A stretch of DNA of 64,000 nt from Teichococcus aerophilus (GTDB lineage Bacteria > Pseudomonadota > Alphaproteobacteria > Acetobacterales > Acetobacteraceae). This document shows positions 49,776 through 58,409 of this stretch, piece after piece. Both the position numbers and the translations under genes were made by a program. A model generated the notes under the pieces. It saw nothing but the letters and a program-made list of their open reading frames with translations, searched no databases and had not been told where the DNA came from. The stretch lies in the NCBI RefSeq assembly GCF_014490485.1, contig NZ_JACTVA010000008.1, forward strand, positions 79,771-143,770, in the 5' to 3' direction. How positions within the stretch are numbered: the stretch's first letter is position 1; every line of letters starts with the position of its first letter.

Positions 49776-51416
49776 TCACTCGTTGTTCTCGACCGGCGGC
49801 GCAGTCGCGCAGCCTTCGCCATCCCGCTTGAACACCTGCAATCCGTCCAGCAACGCGATCTGCCGGTAGCGGGCCCAGACCTCGGCGAACTCGGCATCGG
49901 CCTGGGCCAGTACGCTGGGGTAATTGATGTCCTCGGTGCCACGGCGGCGGTCCACCACCACCAGGTCAGGGCAGCCGCGGATGAAGTCCTGCGCCACCCA
50001 CAGGCGCATCGGCCACTCCGCCGGCGGCTTGCCGTCCATGCGGGCGCGCCACAGCTCGCCGCGCAGGGCCCACATCGAATCGAAGCGGCTGGCCCAGGTG
50101 ACGCCGGTATCGTCCACCACCGGGAAGCCAAGGCCGATCCACTCAGAGAAGGCGACATAGGTGCGGACGCGTTCGCGGCGAATCAGCCGCTCCAGCTTCA
50201 CCTCGGTCGAATTATCCGGCTCCACCGCCAGGGCCAGGCGCTCATGCAGCCGCTCGCCCAGCTTGTCGGCCTGCATGGCCAGCGGCACCAGGGCCAGCAC
50301 CATCAGCGCGACGTAGCGCAGATCCGGCCGGGTGCCGGCCTTGCGGCGGGTCATCGCGGCCTCGGCGCACCAGTAGAGCAAAGCCAGCACCACGGCGATG
50401 GTGGCGGGGATGCGATGGTAGAACCAGTTCTTGCCGTCCAGGAACATCGCCAGCGTGGCGGCAATGGCGAAGCCACTGAGCACCGCCATGACGGTGCGGC
50501 CCGGCGAGTCCTTGGGCAGCGCCAGGATCAGCAGGGCAGCGACACCCACGCCCGCCAGCAGCCGCCAGGATTCCAGCACCAGTTCCGGCAGGCTGGTATC
50601 GGTGCCGCCATACAAAGTGACGGCCAGCGGTACCGCGCGGTCGATGAAGCTGGGGAAGAAGGCCAGGATGGCCAGGACGTAGAGCCCCGCCACGCCGAAG
50701 GCGATGAAAGGCGAGAGCCGCAGCTTGAAGCCGCGCTGCAGCCAGCCCACCAGTTCCACCGTCGCGAGGCAGAGCAAGTAGCGTGGCTTCAACGACACGC
50801 CGAGGCCGGCGGCGATGCTGCTGCCGGCCACCATGCCGAAGCTGTTGGAATGCCCCTCCAGCGCCCGGATCAGCACGCAGAGATGCGGCAGCACCGCCAT
50901 GATCATCAGGTGTTCACGCTGGCCGAACTCGACGCCCGGCATCAGCAGCACCACGCAGGCGATGACGGCGAAGGTGACAGGCACGCGCTGGAACGCCGGC
51001 GCCACGCCCTGCAGCAGCCTGGCTGAAAGCCAGGAGGACCACAGCGCCGAGGCGGCGAACAGATACACCGCCACCGTCTTGGCCGAGACGCCGATGGCAT
51101 CGCCGATCAGCACCGGAATGGCGCTGATCCAGACGATCAGCGGCGGGTTGACCTCCACCACGTCGATATAGAGGCGCTGGCCCTTCAGCCACTGCCTGGC
51201 CACCCAGAGCAACCAGGCGACATCATCCTTCATGGGCGCGCGCAGCAGGGTGAACAACACCACCGCCAGCGCGGCCAGGACCACGCCGCCGCAGATGAGT
51301 GTGGTCCGCGTGCTGGCACGCAGGCTGGTCTGGCGCGGTGCGAGACCGTCCGGAAGACCTGGAAAACTGTGGCTCACGCCGCTCGATCCCCTCCGCGTGG
51401 CCACCAGTGGCCGCAT
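49776..51416 (-). CDS. Polytopic membrane protein, GT-C glycosyltransferase-like
   Basis: A 546-residue protein with about ten membrane segments. The first loop after the N-terminal helix reads RAPMKDDVAWLLWVARQWLK, with an acidic DD, and is followed by YIDVVEVNPPLIVWISAIPV; this pattern of an acidic pair in loop 1 and a D/E-x-N-PP element is typical of GT-C glycosyltransferases that use polyprenyl-phosphate sugars. A C-terminal periplasmic region follows (RRERVRTYVAFSEWIGLGFP onward). The assignment to a specific GT family is not possible here. An ATG at 51416 directly follows a GTG at 51419. Confidence 0.7.
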   Translation of the reverse strand: MRPLVATRRGSSGVSHSFPGLPDGLAPRQTSLRASTRTTLICGGVVLAALAVVLFTLLRAPMKDDVAWLLWVARQWLKGQRLYIDVVEVNPPLIVWISAIPVLIGDAIGVSAKTVAVYLFAASALWSSWLSARLLQGVAPAFQRVPVTFAVIACVVLLMPGVEFGQREHLMIMAVLPHLCVLIRALEGHSNSFGMVAGSSIAAGLGVSLKPRYLLCLATVELVGWLQRGFKLRLSPFIAFGVAGLYVLAILAFFPSFIDRAVPLAVTLYGGTDTSLPELVLESWRLLAGVGVAALLILALPKDSPGRTVMAVLSGFAIAATLAMFLDGKNWFYHRIPATIAVVLALLYWCAEAAMTRRKAGTRPDLRYVALMVLALVPLAMQADKLGERLHERLALAVEPDNSTEVKLERLIRRERVRTYVAFSEWIGLGFPVVDDTGVTWASRFDSMWALRGELWRARMDGKPPAEWPMRLWVAQDFIRGCPDLVVVDRRRGTEDINYPSVLAQADAEFAEVWARYRQIALLDGLQVFKRDGEGCATAPPVENNE

Positions 51417-51547
51417 CACGACACCGTAAGGAACAGTGCCCTCACAATTTGTTTAGATTGCGACGACTTCGTGGAAAATGCGAGAGGGCGCGACGCCTCA
51501 ACGTCACGTTTGCGCTTGATGTAAACCGTGTGGCCACGCGGCCACGC

Positions 51548-53191
51548 TCAAGCCGCCTGGGCGATGTCTCCCAGCAGGCTTAGCGCTACCGCCTCCGCCG
51601 TCTTGATCCCGTCCACGCCGGCCGAGAGGATGCCGCCGGCATAGCCAGCGCCTTCCCCCGCCGGGAACAGCCCGCGGGTGTTGACGCTGTGGCCACTCTC
51701 TCCGCGGCGGATTCGCAGGGGGGAGGAGGTACGGGTTTCCACCCCAGTCATCACCGCGTCCGGCCGGGCGTAGCCGCGCACCTGCCGCTCGAACGCCGGC
51801 AGCGCCTCGCGGATCGCGGCGATGGCGTAGTCCGGCAAGGTCGGTGCCAGGTCGGTGGGGGTGACGCCCGGCTTGTAGGACGGCACCACCTCCCCCAGCG
51901 TGGTGGAGGGGCGGTTGGCCAGGAAATCCCCCACCGTCTGTGCCGGGGCGAAATAGGCGCCGCCGCCGGCCTGGTATGCCCGCTCCTCCAGCTCCCGCTG
52001 GAAGCCGAGGCCGGCCAGCACGCCGTCGGGATAGTCGGCCGGCGTGACACTGACCACGATGGCGGCGTTGGCGTTGCGCTCGGCACGCGAATACTGGCTC
52101 ATGCCGTTGGTGACGACGCGGCCGGGCTCGCTGGTGGCGGCCACCACGGTGCCGCCCGGGCACATGCAGAAGCTGTAGACGGTGCGGCCTTCCAGCCCCT
52201 TGCCCTTGCAGTGATGCGCCAGCTTGTAGTCGGCGGCGCCCAGCAACGGGTTGCCGGCGGCCTCACCGAAGCGGCAGCGGTCGATCATCCCCTGCGGGTG
52301 CTCGATGCGGAAGCCGACGGAAAAGGGCTTAGCCTCCATGAACACGCCCCGCTCCAGCAGCATCGCGAAGGTATCCCGCGCGCTGTGGCCGACGGCCAGG
52401 ACGACGTGGTCGGCGGCGAGGTAGCCGCCATCCTCCAGCATCACGCCGCGGATCTGGCGGCCGCCATCGGCGGTGGCCTGGATGTCCAGGTCCACCACCT
52501 TGGTGTTGAAGCGGTACTCGCCGCCCAGCTCCTCGATGGTACGGCGCATGCTCTCCACCATCGTCACCAGGCGGAAGGTGCCGATATGCGGCTTGGAGAG
52601 ATAGAGGATCTCCTCCGGCGCGCCGGCCTTCACGAACTCCTCCAGCAGCTTGCGGCTGTGGTGCTGCGGGTCCTTGATCTGGCTGTAGAGCTTGCCGTCC
52701 GAGAAGGTGCCGGCGCCCCCTTCCCCGAACTGCACGTTGGATTCCGGGTTCAACTCGCTCCGGCGCCACAGGCCCCAGGTGTCCTTGGTGCGTTCCCGCA
52801 CCGCCTTGCCGCGTTCCAGGATGATCGGGCGTAGGCCCATCTGGGCCAGCACCAGCGCCGCCATCAGCCCGCACGGCCCGACGCCGATGACCACGGGGCG
52901 GTTGGCGAACCCTTCCGGCGCGCGGGCGACGAAGCGGTAGGCCATGTCCGGCGTGCGGTTGACGTGCTGGTCCTGCGGGAAGCGGCGCAGCGTGGCGGCC
53001 TCGTCCCGCAACGTCACGTCCAGCGTGTAGATCAGCTGGATGGCATTGCGCTTGCGGGCATCGTAGCCGCGGCGGAACACATGGATGTCCAGCAACTCCT
53101 CCCCCGGCAGGCCCAGCCGGGCGAGCACGGCGGCGCGCAGGGCCTCCGGCGTATGGTCGAGGGGCAGCTTCACTTCGGTCAGGCGCAGCAT
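51548..53191 (-). CDS. FAD-dependent oxidoreductase (COG2509-type)
   Basis: A 547-residue flavoprotein. The FAD-binding Rossmann motif is VIGVGPCGLMAALVLAQMGL (residues about 100-120) after an N-terminal region with LLDIHVFRRGYDARKRNAIQ, a combination typical of the uncharacterised FAD dehydrogenases of this group. FGEGGAGTFSDGKLYSQIKD and the C-terminal GLFPAGEGAGYAGGILSAGV are further hallmarks. The substrate and physiological role are unknown for the whole family. CGGAAG precedes ATG 53191. Confidence 0.9.
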   Translation of the reverse strand: MLRLTEVKLPLDHTPEALRAAVLARLGLPGEELLDIHVFRRGYDARKRNAIQLIYTLDVTLRDEAATLRRFPQDQHVNRTPDMAYRFVARAPEGFANRPVVIGVGPCGLMAALVLAQMGLRPIILERGKAVRERTKDTWGLWRRSELNPESNVQFGEGGAGTFSDGKLYSQIKDPQHHSRKLLEEFVKAGAPEEILYLSKPHIGTFRLVTMVESMRRTIEELGGEYRFNTKVVDLDIQATADGGRQIRGVMLEDGGYLAADHVVLAVGHSARDTFAMLLERGVFMEAKPFSVGFRIEHPQGMIDRCRFGEAAGNPLLGAADYKLAHHCKGKGLEGRTVYSFCMCPGGTVVAATSEPGRVVTNGMSQYSRAERNANAAIVVSVTPADYPDGVLAGLGFQRELEERAYQAGGGAYFAPAQTVGDFLANRPSTTLGEVVPSYKPGVTPTDLAPTLPDYAIAAIREALPAFERQVRGYARPDAVMTGVETRTSSPLRIRRGESGHSVNTRGLFPAGEGAGYAGGILSAGVDGIKTAEAVALSLLGDIAQAA

Positions 53192-53362
53192 GGCATGGTC
53201 TTCCGGGTGGGCGGGGTCGATCCGCCAGGGGAGGACGCCATCCTACCATAGCCGCGCGCGCGCTTCATGGCCCGAGGCTTCATATCAACATCGTGCGCAC
53301 CGCATTGCCGCCCCGGGGCACGGCCTGATATCCCGGCGACAACCAGGACAGACGCACCGCCG

Positions 53363-53926
53363 ATGCCCTTCACCGACAAGGATTTCCTGGCGCTGGCCCT
53401 GGCCAACCCGGTCAATGCCGCCATCCTCGCCCGCCTGCCGTCGCTGGGCGCGCCCCAGGCACATCTCGTGGCCGGATGCCTGTTCCAGGCCGTGTGGAAC
53501 GCGGCGGCCGGCCAGCCACCGGGCTGGGGCGTGAAGGACTACGACGTTTTCTATTTCGATGATTCCGACCTGTCCTGGGATGCGGAGGACCGCGTCATCC
53601 GCCGGGCGGATTCCCTGTTCGCGGACCTCGGCGTCACGGTGGAGGTGCGCAACCAGGCGCGGGTGCATCTTTGGTACAAGGCGCATTTCGGCGAGGACTA
53701 CCCGCGCCTCGCCTCCTCACGCGATGGCATCGACCGCTATCTGATCGCCTGCACCTGCGTCGGCATCGAGGCCGGGACCGGCACCCTGTACGCCCCGGAC
53801 AGCCTGCCGGACCTGCAGGCCGGCCGGCTCCGCCTGAACCCACGCCACCCGCAGCCACGCCAGTTCCTGGCGAAGGCGGAGAGCTACAAGGCGCGCTGGC
53901 CGTGGTTGTCGATCGAACCGGTCTGA
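53363..53926 (+). CDS. Nucleotidyltransferase-like protein (DUF925)
   Basis: A 187-residue protein of the DUF925 family of predicted nucleotidyltransferases. LVAGCLFQAVWNAAAGQPPG, then WGVKDYDVFYFDDSDLSWDA with its acidic cluster, resembles the metal-binding core; ARVHLWYKAHFGEDYPRLAS and YAPDSLPDLQAGRLRLNPRH follow. Substrates are unknown for the family. The start ATG 53363 (MPFTDKDFLAL) is where homology begins. The terminator-like repeat T copy 3 starts 26 nt after its stop. Confidence 0.82.
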   Translation: MPFTDKDFLALALANPVNAAILARLPSLGAPQAHLVAGCLFQAVWNAAAGQPPGWGVKDYDVFYFDDSDLSWDAEDRVIRRADSLFADLGVTVEVRNQARVHLWYKAHFGEDYPRLASSRDGIDRYLIACTCVGIEAGTGTLYAPDSLPDLQAGRLRLNPRHPQPRQFLAKAESYKARWPWLSIEPV

Positions 53927-53952
53927 AGTTTGCGCGGGGCTGAGGGCGGGGC

Positions 53953-54080
53953 AAGGCCGGGGAAGGAATTGCCCGATCCGCTTCTTTTTTCTTCGAGTTT
54001 TTAGCGGTGTGGTCTTGGGAGGTTTGTCTGGTTCTCGATACAGGGTGCACCGAGGTCCTCCGGCGACTGACGGTTCAGTC
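53953..54080 (+). repeat. Terminator-like repeat T, copy 3
   Basis: AAGGCCGGGGAAGGAATTGC, then CTTCTTTTTTCTTCGAGTTT and GCGGTGTGG, a variable part, and the terminal palindrome GACTGA-CGGT-TCAGTC (54065-54080). Compared with copies 1 and 2 the second base pair of the terminal stem changed from G-C to A-T on both sides, which preserves pairing. Confidence 0.75.
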
Positions 54081-54173
54081 CTTGGGAAAGAGCGTTCTCA
54101 AAAAGCTAATTTCATAGTCTATTGCCTCTTTGAAGGCCGGCATCCAGGACCGGCCAAGGGGAGAAGACAACAG

Positions 54174-55130
54174 ATGAGAGACATTCGACAGAGCCGCCGG
54201 GGCGTCATCGGCAGCACCATGCTGGGGCTGGGCCTGCTGGCGGCGGGGCGTGCCGGGGCGCAGGGCTTGGCCGCGCCTGGAGCAACGCAGCGGGACCTGA
54301 CCGAGGCGATGCTGCGGCCGTTGCCGGAGCAGCGCCCTGCCACGGCCGGGGTGGCGCAACTGGGCGACGCGGCACTGGCCTATTGGGACACCGGAGCCCC
54401 GGCGGGGAATGCACAGGCACCGACCATTATCCTGTTGCACCCTTCCACCGGCAGCCACGCCACCTGGGGCTACCAGCAGCCGGTCTTCGCCGAGGCGGGG
54501 TACCGGGTCATCGGCTATTCCCGCCGCAGCCATCTGGGTTCGCCCTCCACCAGTGCGGAGGATGGCACCGGGGCCGGAGATCTGCTGAAGCTGGCGGACC
54601 ACCTGGGCGTGGAGCGCTTCCACGCGGTCGGCTCGGCGGCGGGGGCGATCGTGGCGGTGGATTTCGCCTTGTCGCATCCGGGGCGGCTGCACAGCGCGGT
54701 GTTCGCCTGCACCCATATGGGTATCCGCGATGCCGACTACCTGACGATGAGCAATGGGCTGCGGCCGAAGGGCTTCGCGGAGATGCCGTCCGAATTCCGC
54801 GAAGTCGGGCCGTCCTACCGCGCCGCCAACCCGGCCGGCGTGGCACAGTGGGTGGCGCTGGAACACGGCTCCCGCGCCCCCGGCCGGCGGGTGCCGCTGG
54901 GCTATGAGAACGAGATCACCTGGGCCGGGCTGCGGCAGATGAAGGTCCCGGCGCTGCTGATCGGCGGCGATGCCGATCTCTGGGCGCCACCGTCGGTGGT
55001 GCGCATGTTCGCCGCCGCGGTGCCGGGCAGCGAGATGGTGATCGTGCCGGAGGCCGGCCATTCCGCTTACTGGGAACAGCCGCAGATTTTCAATCGGACG
55101 GTGCTGGAGTTCCTGGGCCGGCATCGCTGA
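54174..55130 (+). CDS. Exported alpha/beta hydrolase with altered nucleophile motif
   Basis: A 318-residue alpha/beta-hydrolase with a twin-arginine-like signal (RQSRRGVIGSTMLGLGLLAA, cleavage near RAGAQG), so probably periplasmic. The oxyanion region LLHPSTGSHATWGYQQPVFA, the acid-loop strand PALLIGGDADLWAPPSVVRM with an Asp, and the histidine EAGHSAYWEQPQIF are present. The nucleophile elbow reads AVGSAAGAIVA instead of GxSxG: the central position is Ala, with Ser one place earlier. This variant recurs in some hydrolase families and may mean a changed or lost activity. AAGGGGAG precedes ATG 54174. It stands alone; the 250 nt after it hold no gene. Confidence 0.85.
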   Translation: MRDIRQSRRGVIGSTMLGLGLLAAGRAGAQGLAAPGATQRDLTEAMLRPLPEQRPATAGVAQLGDAALAYWDTGAPAGNAQAPTIILLHPSTGSHATWGYQQPVFAEAGYRVIGYSRRSHLGSPSTSAEDGTGAGDLLKLADHLGVERFHAVGSAAGAIVAVDFALSHPGRLHSAVFACTHMGIRDADYLTMSNGLRPKGFAEMPSEFREVGPSYRAANPAGVAQWVALEHGSRAPGRRVPLGYENEITWAGLRQMKVPALLIGGDADLWAPPSVVRMFAAAVPGSEMVIVPEAGHSAYWEQPQIFNRTVLEFLGRHR

Positions 55131-55380
55131 GGGAGCCGCTTGGGCATTCTGGCCACTGAGCGGGCGGTTGGTACGCCTTGTGCCGGCCCGGCGGGAACGT
55201 TGGACGGCTGCGAGGTCATCGGGCCAAACCGCCTCCACAATTGATCTGCGGGAGCTCGCTCAACCGGCCTGCCGGAAGACGCCTCCGTCAGGGCGATGGC
55301 CGCGCCCCAGGCTTTGATCCTGGTGCGCAGCCACCGCTTCCGGCGGGTCTAGATGGCCAATGGCCGCGTCAAACTGGCCT

Positions 55381-56538
55381 TCAGCCAGCGACCTCTCGCA
55401 GGGCCTGGCAGACCCGGGCCACCTGCTCATCCGTCAGCTCGGGATAGACCGGCAGGCTGAGGATCTCCCGTGCCGCAGCCTCGGTCTCCGCGCAGCCGGC
55501 GGGGCCGAGGGCGACACGGTCGAGATAGGCGGGCTGCAGGTGCACCGGTACCGGGTAGTGGATGCCGGTGCCCACCCCGTGCTCCTTCAACCTGGCCATC
55601 AGCGCGTCCCGGTCCGGGCTACGGATGACGTATTGGTGGAAGACGTGGGTGGCGTCCTGCCGCCGCGTCGGTGGCGAGAGGGTGGTATCGGCCAGCGCCG
55701 CGTCATAGGCATCGGCCACTTCGTTGCGGCGGGCATTGCCGCCGGCCAGCAGCGGCAGGCGCACGCGCAGCACGGCGGCCTGCAATTCGTCCAGCCGGCT
55801 GTTGACGCCGACGAGGTCGGAAATGTAGCGGGACTTCCAGCCATATTGGCGGATGGCGGCAATGCGGTCCGCCAGCGCCTCGTCCCGCGTCGCCAGGATA
55901 CCGGCATCGCCCAGCGCGCCAAGATTCTTGGTGGGGTACAGGCTGAACGCCGCCGCATGGCCCAGCGTGCCCAGCTTGTAGCCGCCGAGGGTGGCGCCAT
56001 GGCACTGGGCGCAATCCTCGATCAGCGGGATGCCGGCGGTCTCGCAGGCCGCCAGCATCGGCTCCAGATCGCAGGCCTGGCCGTAGAGATGCACGGCGAT
56101 GACGGCGCGGATCGGCGGCAGGCCCGGCGGCGGGTCCTCCAGCACGGCGATCAGCTCGTCCGGGTCCATGGTGTAGGTGTCGGGGTCGATATCCAGCAGC
56201 AGTGGCGTCGCGCCCACCATCTCGATGGCGGCGACGGTGGCGACCGCGGTGTGGGAGACGGTGGCGACCGCCATGCCCGGCCCGATGCCCATGCCGCGCA
56301 GGATTAGCATCAGCGCGTCTGTCCCGTTGGCGCAGCCGATGGCACGCGGCAGGCCCAGCCAGGCGGCGAATTCCTGTTCGAAGGCCGCACCCTCGCCACC
56401 CAGGATGTACCAGCCGGAATCCAGGGCACGGCCCATGGCATCATCCAGCAGGTCACGCTGCGCACGATAGGCGGCACCCGGGTCGGCCAGCGGGATCATC
56501 GCGGGACGGGGGGGCGAAACAATGTCGGGCAGGTCCAT
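55381..56538 (-). CDS. DegT/DnrJ/EryC1/StrS aminotransferase
   Basis: A PLP-dependent sugar aminotransferase of 385 residues. IPLADPGAAYRAQRDLLDDA at the start, the cofactor-binding GCANGTDALMLILRGMGIGP, LIEDCAQCHGATLGGYKLGT, the Lys in SLYPTKNLGALGDAGILATR and the C-terminal GTGIHYPVPVHLQPAYLDRV are diagnostic of the family that makes 3- or 4-amino sugars for surface glycans. The ATG at 56538 follows GAGGAGAAGG and was preferred to an upstream GTG at 56574. It follows the epimerase gene on the same strand, so the two probably make a nucleotide-activated amino sugar. Confidence 0.93.
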   Translation of the reverse strand: MDLPDIVSPPRPAMIPLADPGAAYRAQRDLLDDAMGRALDSGWYILGGEGAAFEQEFAAWLGLPRAIGCANGTDALMLILRGMGIGPGMAVATVSHTAVATVAAIEMVGATPLLLDIDPDTYTMDPDELIAVLEDPPPGLPPIRAVIAVHLYGQACDLEPMLAACETAGIPLIEDCAQCHGATLGGYKLGTLGHAAAFSLYPTKNLGALGDAGILATRDEALADRIAAIRQYGWKSRYISDLVGVNSRLDELQAAVLRVRLPLLAGGNARRNEVADAYDAALADTTLSPPTRRQDATHVFHQYVIRSPDRDALMARLKEHGVGTGIHYPVPVHLQPAYLDRVALGPAGCAETEAAAREILSLPVYPELTDEQVARVCQALREVAG

Positions 56539-56570
56539 CTTGCCCTTCTCCTCAGGGGTACGCAGCCAGA

Positions 56571-57548
56571 TCACACATAGGCGGAAAGCCGCGGCCGGAA
56601 CCAGTCCAGGCTGCGGCGCAGCCCCTGGTCCAGCGTCGTTTCCGGTGCCCAGCCGGTCGCGGCACGGAAGGCGCTGTCATCGGCATGGTAGCTGCCGATG
56701 TCGATCGCCGCGCGCTCGGCAGGGAATTCCTTGATGACGAAGCGGCCGGCGCCATTGGCGGCGACGGCGGCCTCGGCCAGTTGCAGCAGCGACACCGGGG
56801 CGGAGCCGCCCAGGTTGAAGGCGCGGCCGGCGCAGGCGGGCGTCTCCGCCGCCAGCAGGAAGGCAGCCACGACGTCATCCAGATACGCCAGATCGCGCAG
56901 CTGCTCGCCGCCCCATACCTCGAAGGGCTGGCCTTCCAGCAGGCGGCGGAACCAGATGCCCAGGAAAGTCTGCCGCGCATCCCGCACCCGCAGGCGCGGC
57001 CCGTAGCAATTGGTCAGGCGCAGAGAGACAACCGGGCGGCCATGCACCTTGTGCTCCAGCAGCCAGTATTGCTCGCCGGCCAGCTTGGAGATGCCGTTGG
57101 CATCGGGCGGGGCCAGCGGGTGTGCCTCGTCCACCGGCAGGTAGCGTGGCGTGCCGTAGAACTGCCGGGTGGAGGCATGCACCACCGTGGCGGCGGGCGA
57201 GCCCTGCCGCAGGGCGGCGATCAGCCGCAGCTGTGCCTCGGCATTGATGGCGAGGTCGGTGAAGGGGTCCGCCATGCTGCCGGCGTGGCTGGTCTGCGCC
57301 GCCAGGTTGAACACCGCGTCCAGGCCGGTGACGGCGGACGCCAGATCGGAATCGCGCAGGTCGGCCCGCAGCAGGGTGGCGCCGCTGCCTTCCAGATTGG
57401 CCGGATGCGCGCCGGTGCCATCCAGCATCGCGTCCAGCGCCGTGACCTGGGCGCCCAGAGCGCCTAGCGCGTGGCACAGCCCGCTACCGAGGAAGCCGGC
57501 GCCACCGGTGACGAGGACATGCTTGCCCCGCCAGAACCCCGGCTTCAC
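56571..57548 (-). CDS. NAD-dependent epimerase/dehydratase family protein
   Basis: A 325-residue extended SDR, first gene of the pair with the sugar aminotransferase. The NAD-binding motif is HVLVTGGAGFLGSGLCHALG, with LLRADLRDSD and VFNLAAQTSHAGSM. The usual YxxxK active site is replaced: the stretch reads PPDANGISKLAGEQYWLLEH, so Asn stands where Tyr is expected while Lys is kept. RDLAYLDDVVAAFLLAAE and a typical C-terminal half follow. The start is a GTG at 57548 (VKPGFWRGK); the next 370 nt upstream are non-coding. Probable role: nucleotide-sugar modification upstream of the aminotransferase. Confidence 0.88.
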   Translation of the reverse strand: MKPGFWRGKHVLVTGGAGFLGSGLCHALGALGAQVTALDAMLDGTGAHPANLEGSGATLLRADLRDSDLASAVTGLDAVFNLAAQTSHAGSMADPFTDLAINAEAQLRLIAALRQGSPAATVVHASTRQFYGTPRYLPVDEAHPLAPPDANGISKLAGEQYWLLEHKVHGRPVVSLRLTNCYGPRLRVRDARQTFLGIWFRRLLEGQPFEVWGGEQLRDLAYLDDVVAAFLLAAETPACAGRAFNLGGSAPVSLLQLAEAAVAANGAGRFVIKEFPAERAAIDIGSYHADDSAFRAATGWAPETTLDQGLRRSLDWFRPRLSAYV

Positions 57549-57916
57549 GCCACGCTTCCGATCAGGAAGCCGGTAGTGCCTCGGATGGCGAGGATACGCA
57601 TATGGGCAGGTCTCTCGGCAGCCAGTCGGCAAGATGTGCCCCATGACTGCGGCGGAACCGGGGCGGTTCCACGGCGGGCAGGAGGCGCGGGCGGGGGCCG
57701 CGGGCATACCGCGCGGGCGGCGCAGAATGCCCCGCGCGGCCCCCCGGGTGAAGGGGCCGCGAGGCGCTTTTCCGCCTGATAACCCAGTCGATTAGCTTTT
57801 TTTACGCGCCCCGGGGCTCAGAGCATGGCGCGTTCACGTTCGTTGCCGCACCACGCTCCCCGTCCATGCCTCATCGCGTGCCTCAGGCCTTCGGTGATTC
57901 CACCTCAAACCACGCT
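57549..57916. other. Intergenic region with hairpins and a REP-like repeat
   Basis: These 368 bases hold no gene. A 9-bp stem CGCGGCCCC (57735) / GGGGCCGCG (57753) and the adjacent small hairpin AGGCG-CTTTTC-CGCCT (57762-57777) are followed by a T7 run at 57797-57803, and copy 7 of the REP-like family occupies 57820-57920. No plus-strand gene precedes the hairpins, so they may belong to an unrecognised transcript or to the epimerase promoter region. Confidence 0.55.
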
Positions 57917-57920
57917 CTAG
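57820..57920 (-). repeat. REP-like palindrome, copy 7
   Basis: On the minus strand: TAGAGCGTGG, core GAGGTGGAATCACCGAAGGC, then CTGAGGCACGCGATGAGGCA and a tail ending in ATGCTCTG. It has the most complete match to the family core. Its initial TAG is the stop codon of the RidA gene at 57917. Confidence 0.78.
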
Positions 57921-58270
57921 CGCGGCGCCAGGGCGATGCCGATCATCTCCACCTTCAGCTTCGGGTCGACCAGCCGGCCCTCGCTGGTCATGCGCGCCGG
58001 CTTGGCGGAGGGGTCCAGCCAGCGGTCCCAGGCGCGGTTCATGGCGGGCGCGTCGGTGATGTCAGCCAGGGTGATCTGCACCTGCAGCAGCGCCCGCTTG
58101 TCGGTGCCGGCCTCGGCCAGCAGGGCGTCGATCTGCGCGAGGATGTCGGCGGTCTGACCTTCGGCATCCAGGCTGGAATCGTCGGCGATCTGGCCGGCCA
58201 GGAAGATGAAGCCATTCGCCACGGTGGCGCCGGACAGGCGCTGCTCCTCGGCCAGGCGCTGGATGGTCAT
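57917..58270 (-). CDS. RidA family protein with the conserved arginine
   Basis: A 117-residue Rid-family protein. ATVANGFIFLAGQIADDSSL and LLQVQITLADITDAPAMNRA are typical, and the imine-binding Arg is present in SAKPARMTSEGRLVDPKLKV, unlike the RidA at 10428. It could therefore have enamine/imine deaminase activity protecting PLP enzymes, in the cytoplasm. ATG 58270 fits the family length. The TAG stop is the first three bases of REP-like copy 7. It is divergent from the YqhA-like gene. Confidence 0.9.
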   Translation of the reverse strand: MTIQRLAEEQRLSGATVANGFIFLAGQIADDSSLDAEGQTADILAQIDALLAEAGTDKRALLQVQITLADITDAPAMNRAWDRWLDPSAKPARMTSEGRLVDPKLKVEMIGIALAPR

Positions 58271-58409
58271 GCTCGCGGTCTCCCTTTTCAAGGAGGCCTT
58301 TTTCGGCCGGGCGCGACGCCAAGGCAACGGGTGCAAAGGCCGCGCATTAGCTGCAGGATCGCGCCGTGGCGCTTCACCCGCCCGCCGCCCCTTTTCATCG
58401 AGAACCCCT

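Noticed and set aside
55131..55380. Possible small gene in the 250-nt gap after the exported hydrolase
   Set aside because: Only short frames without ribosome-binding sites, of shadow-like composition, are present. I see nothing that supports a gene here.
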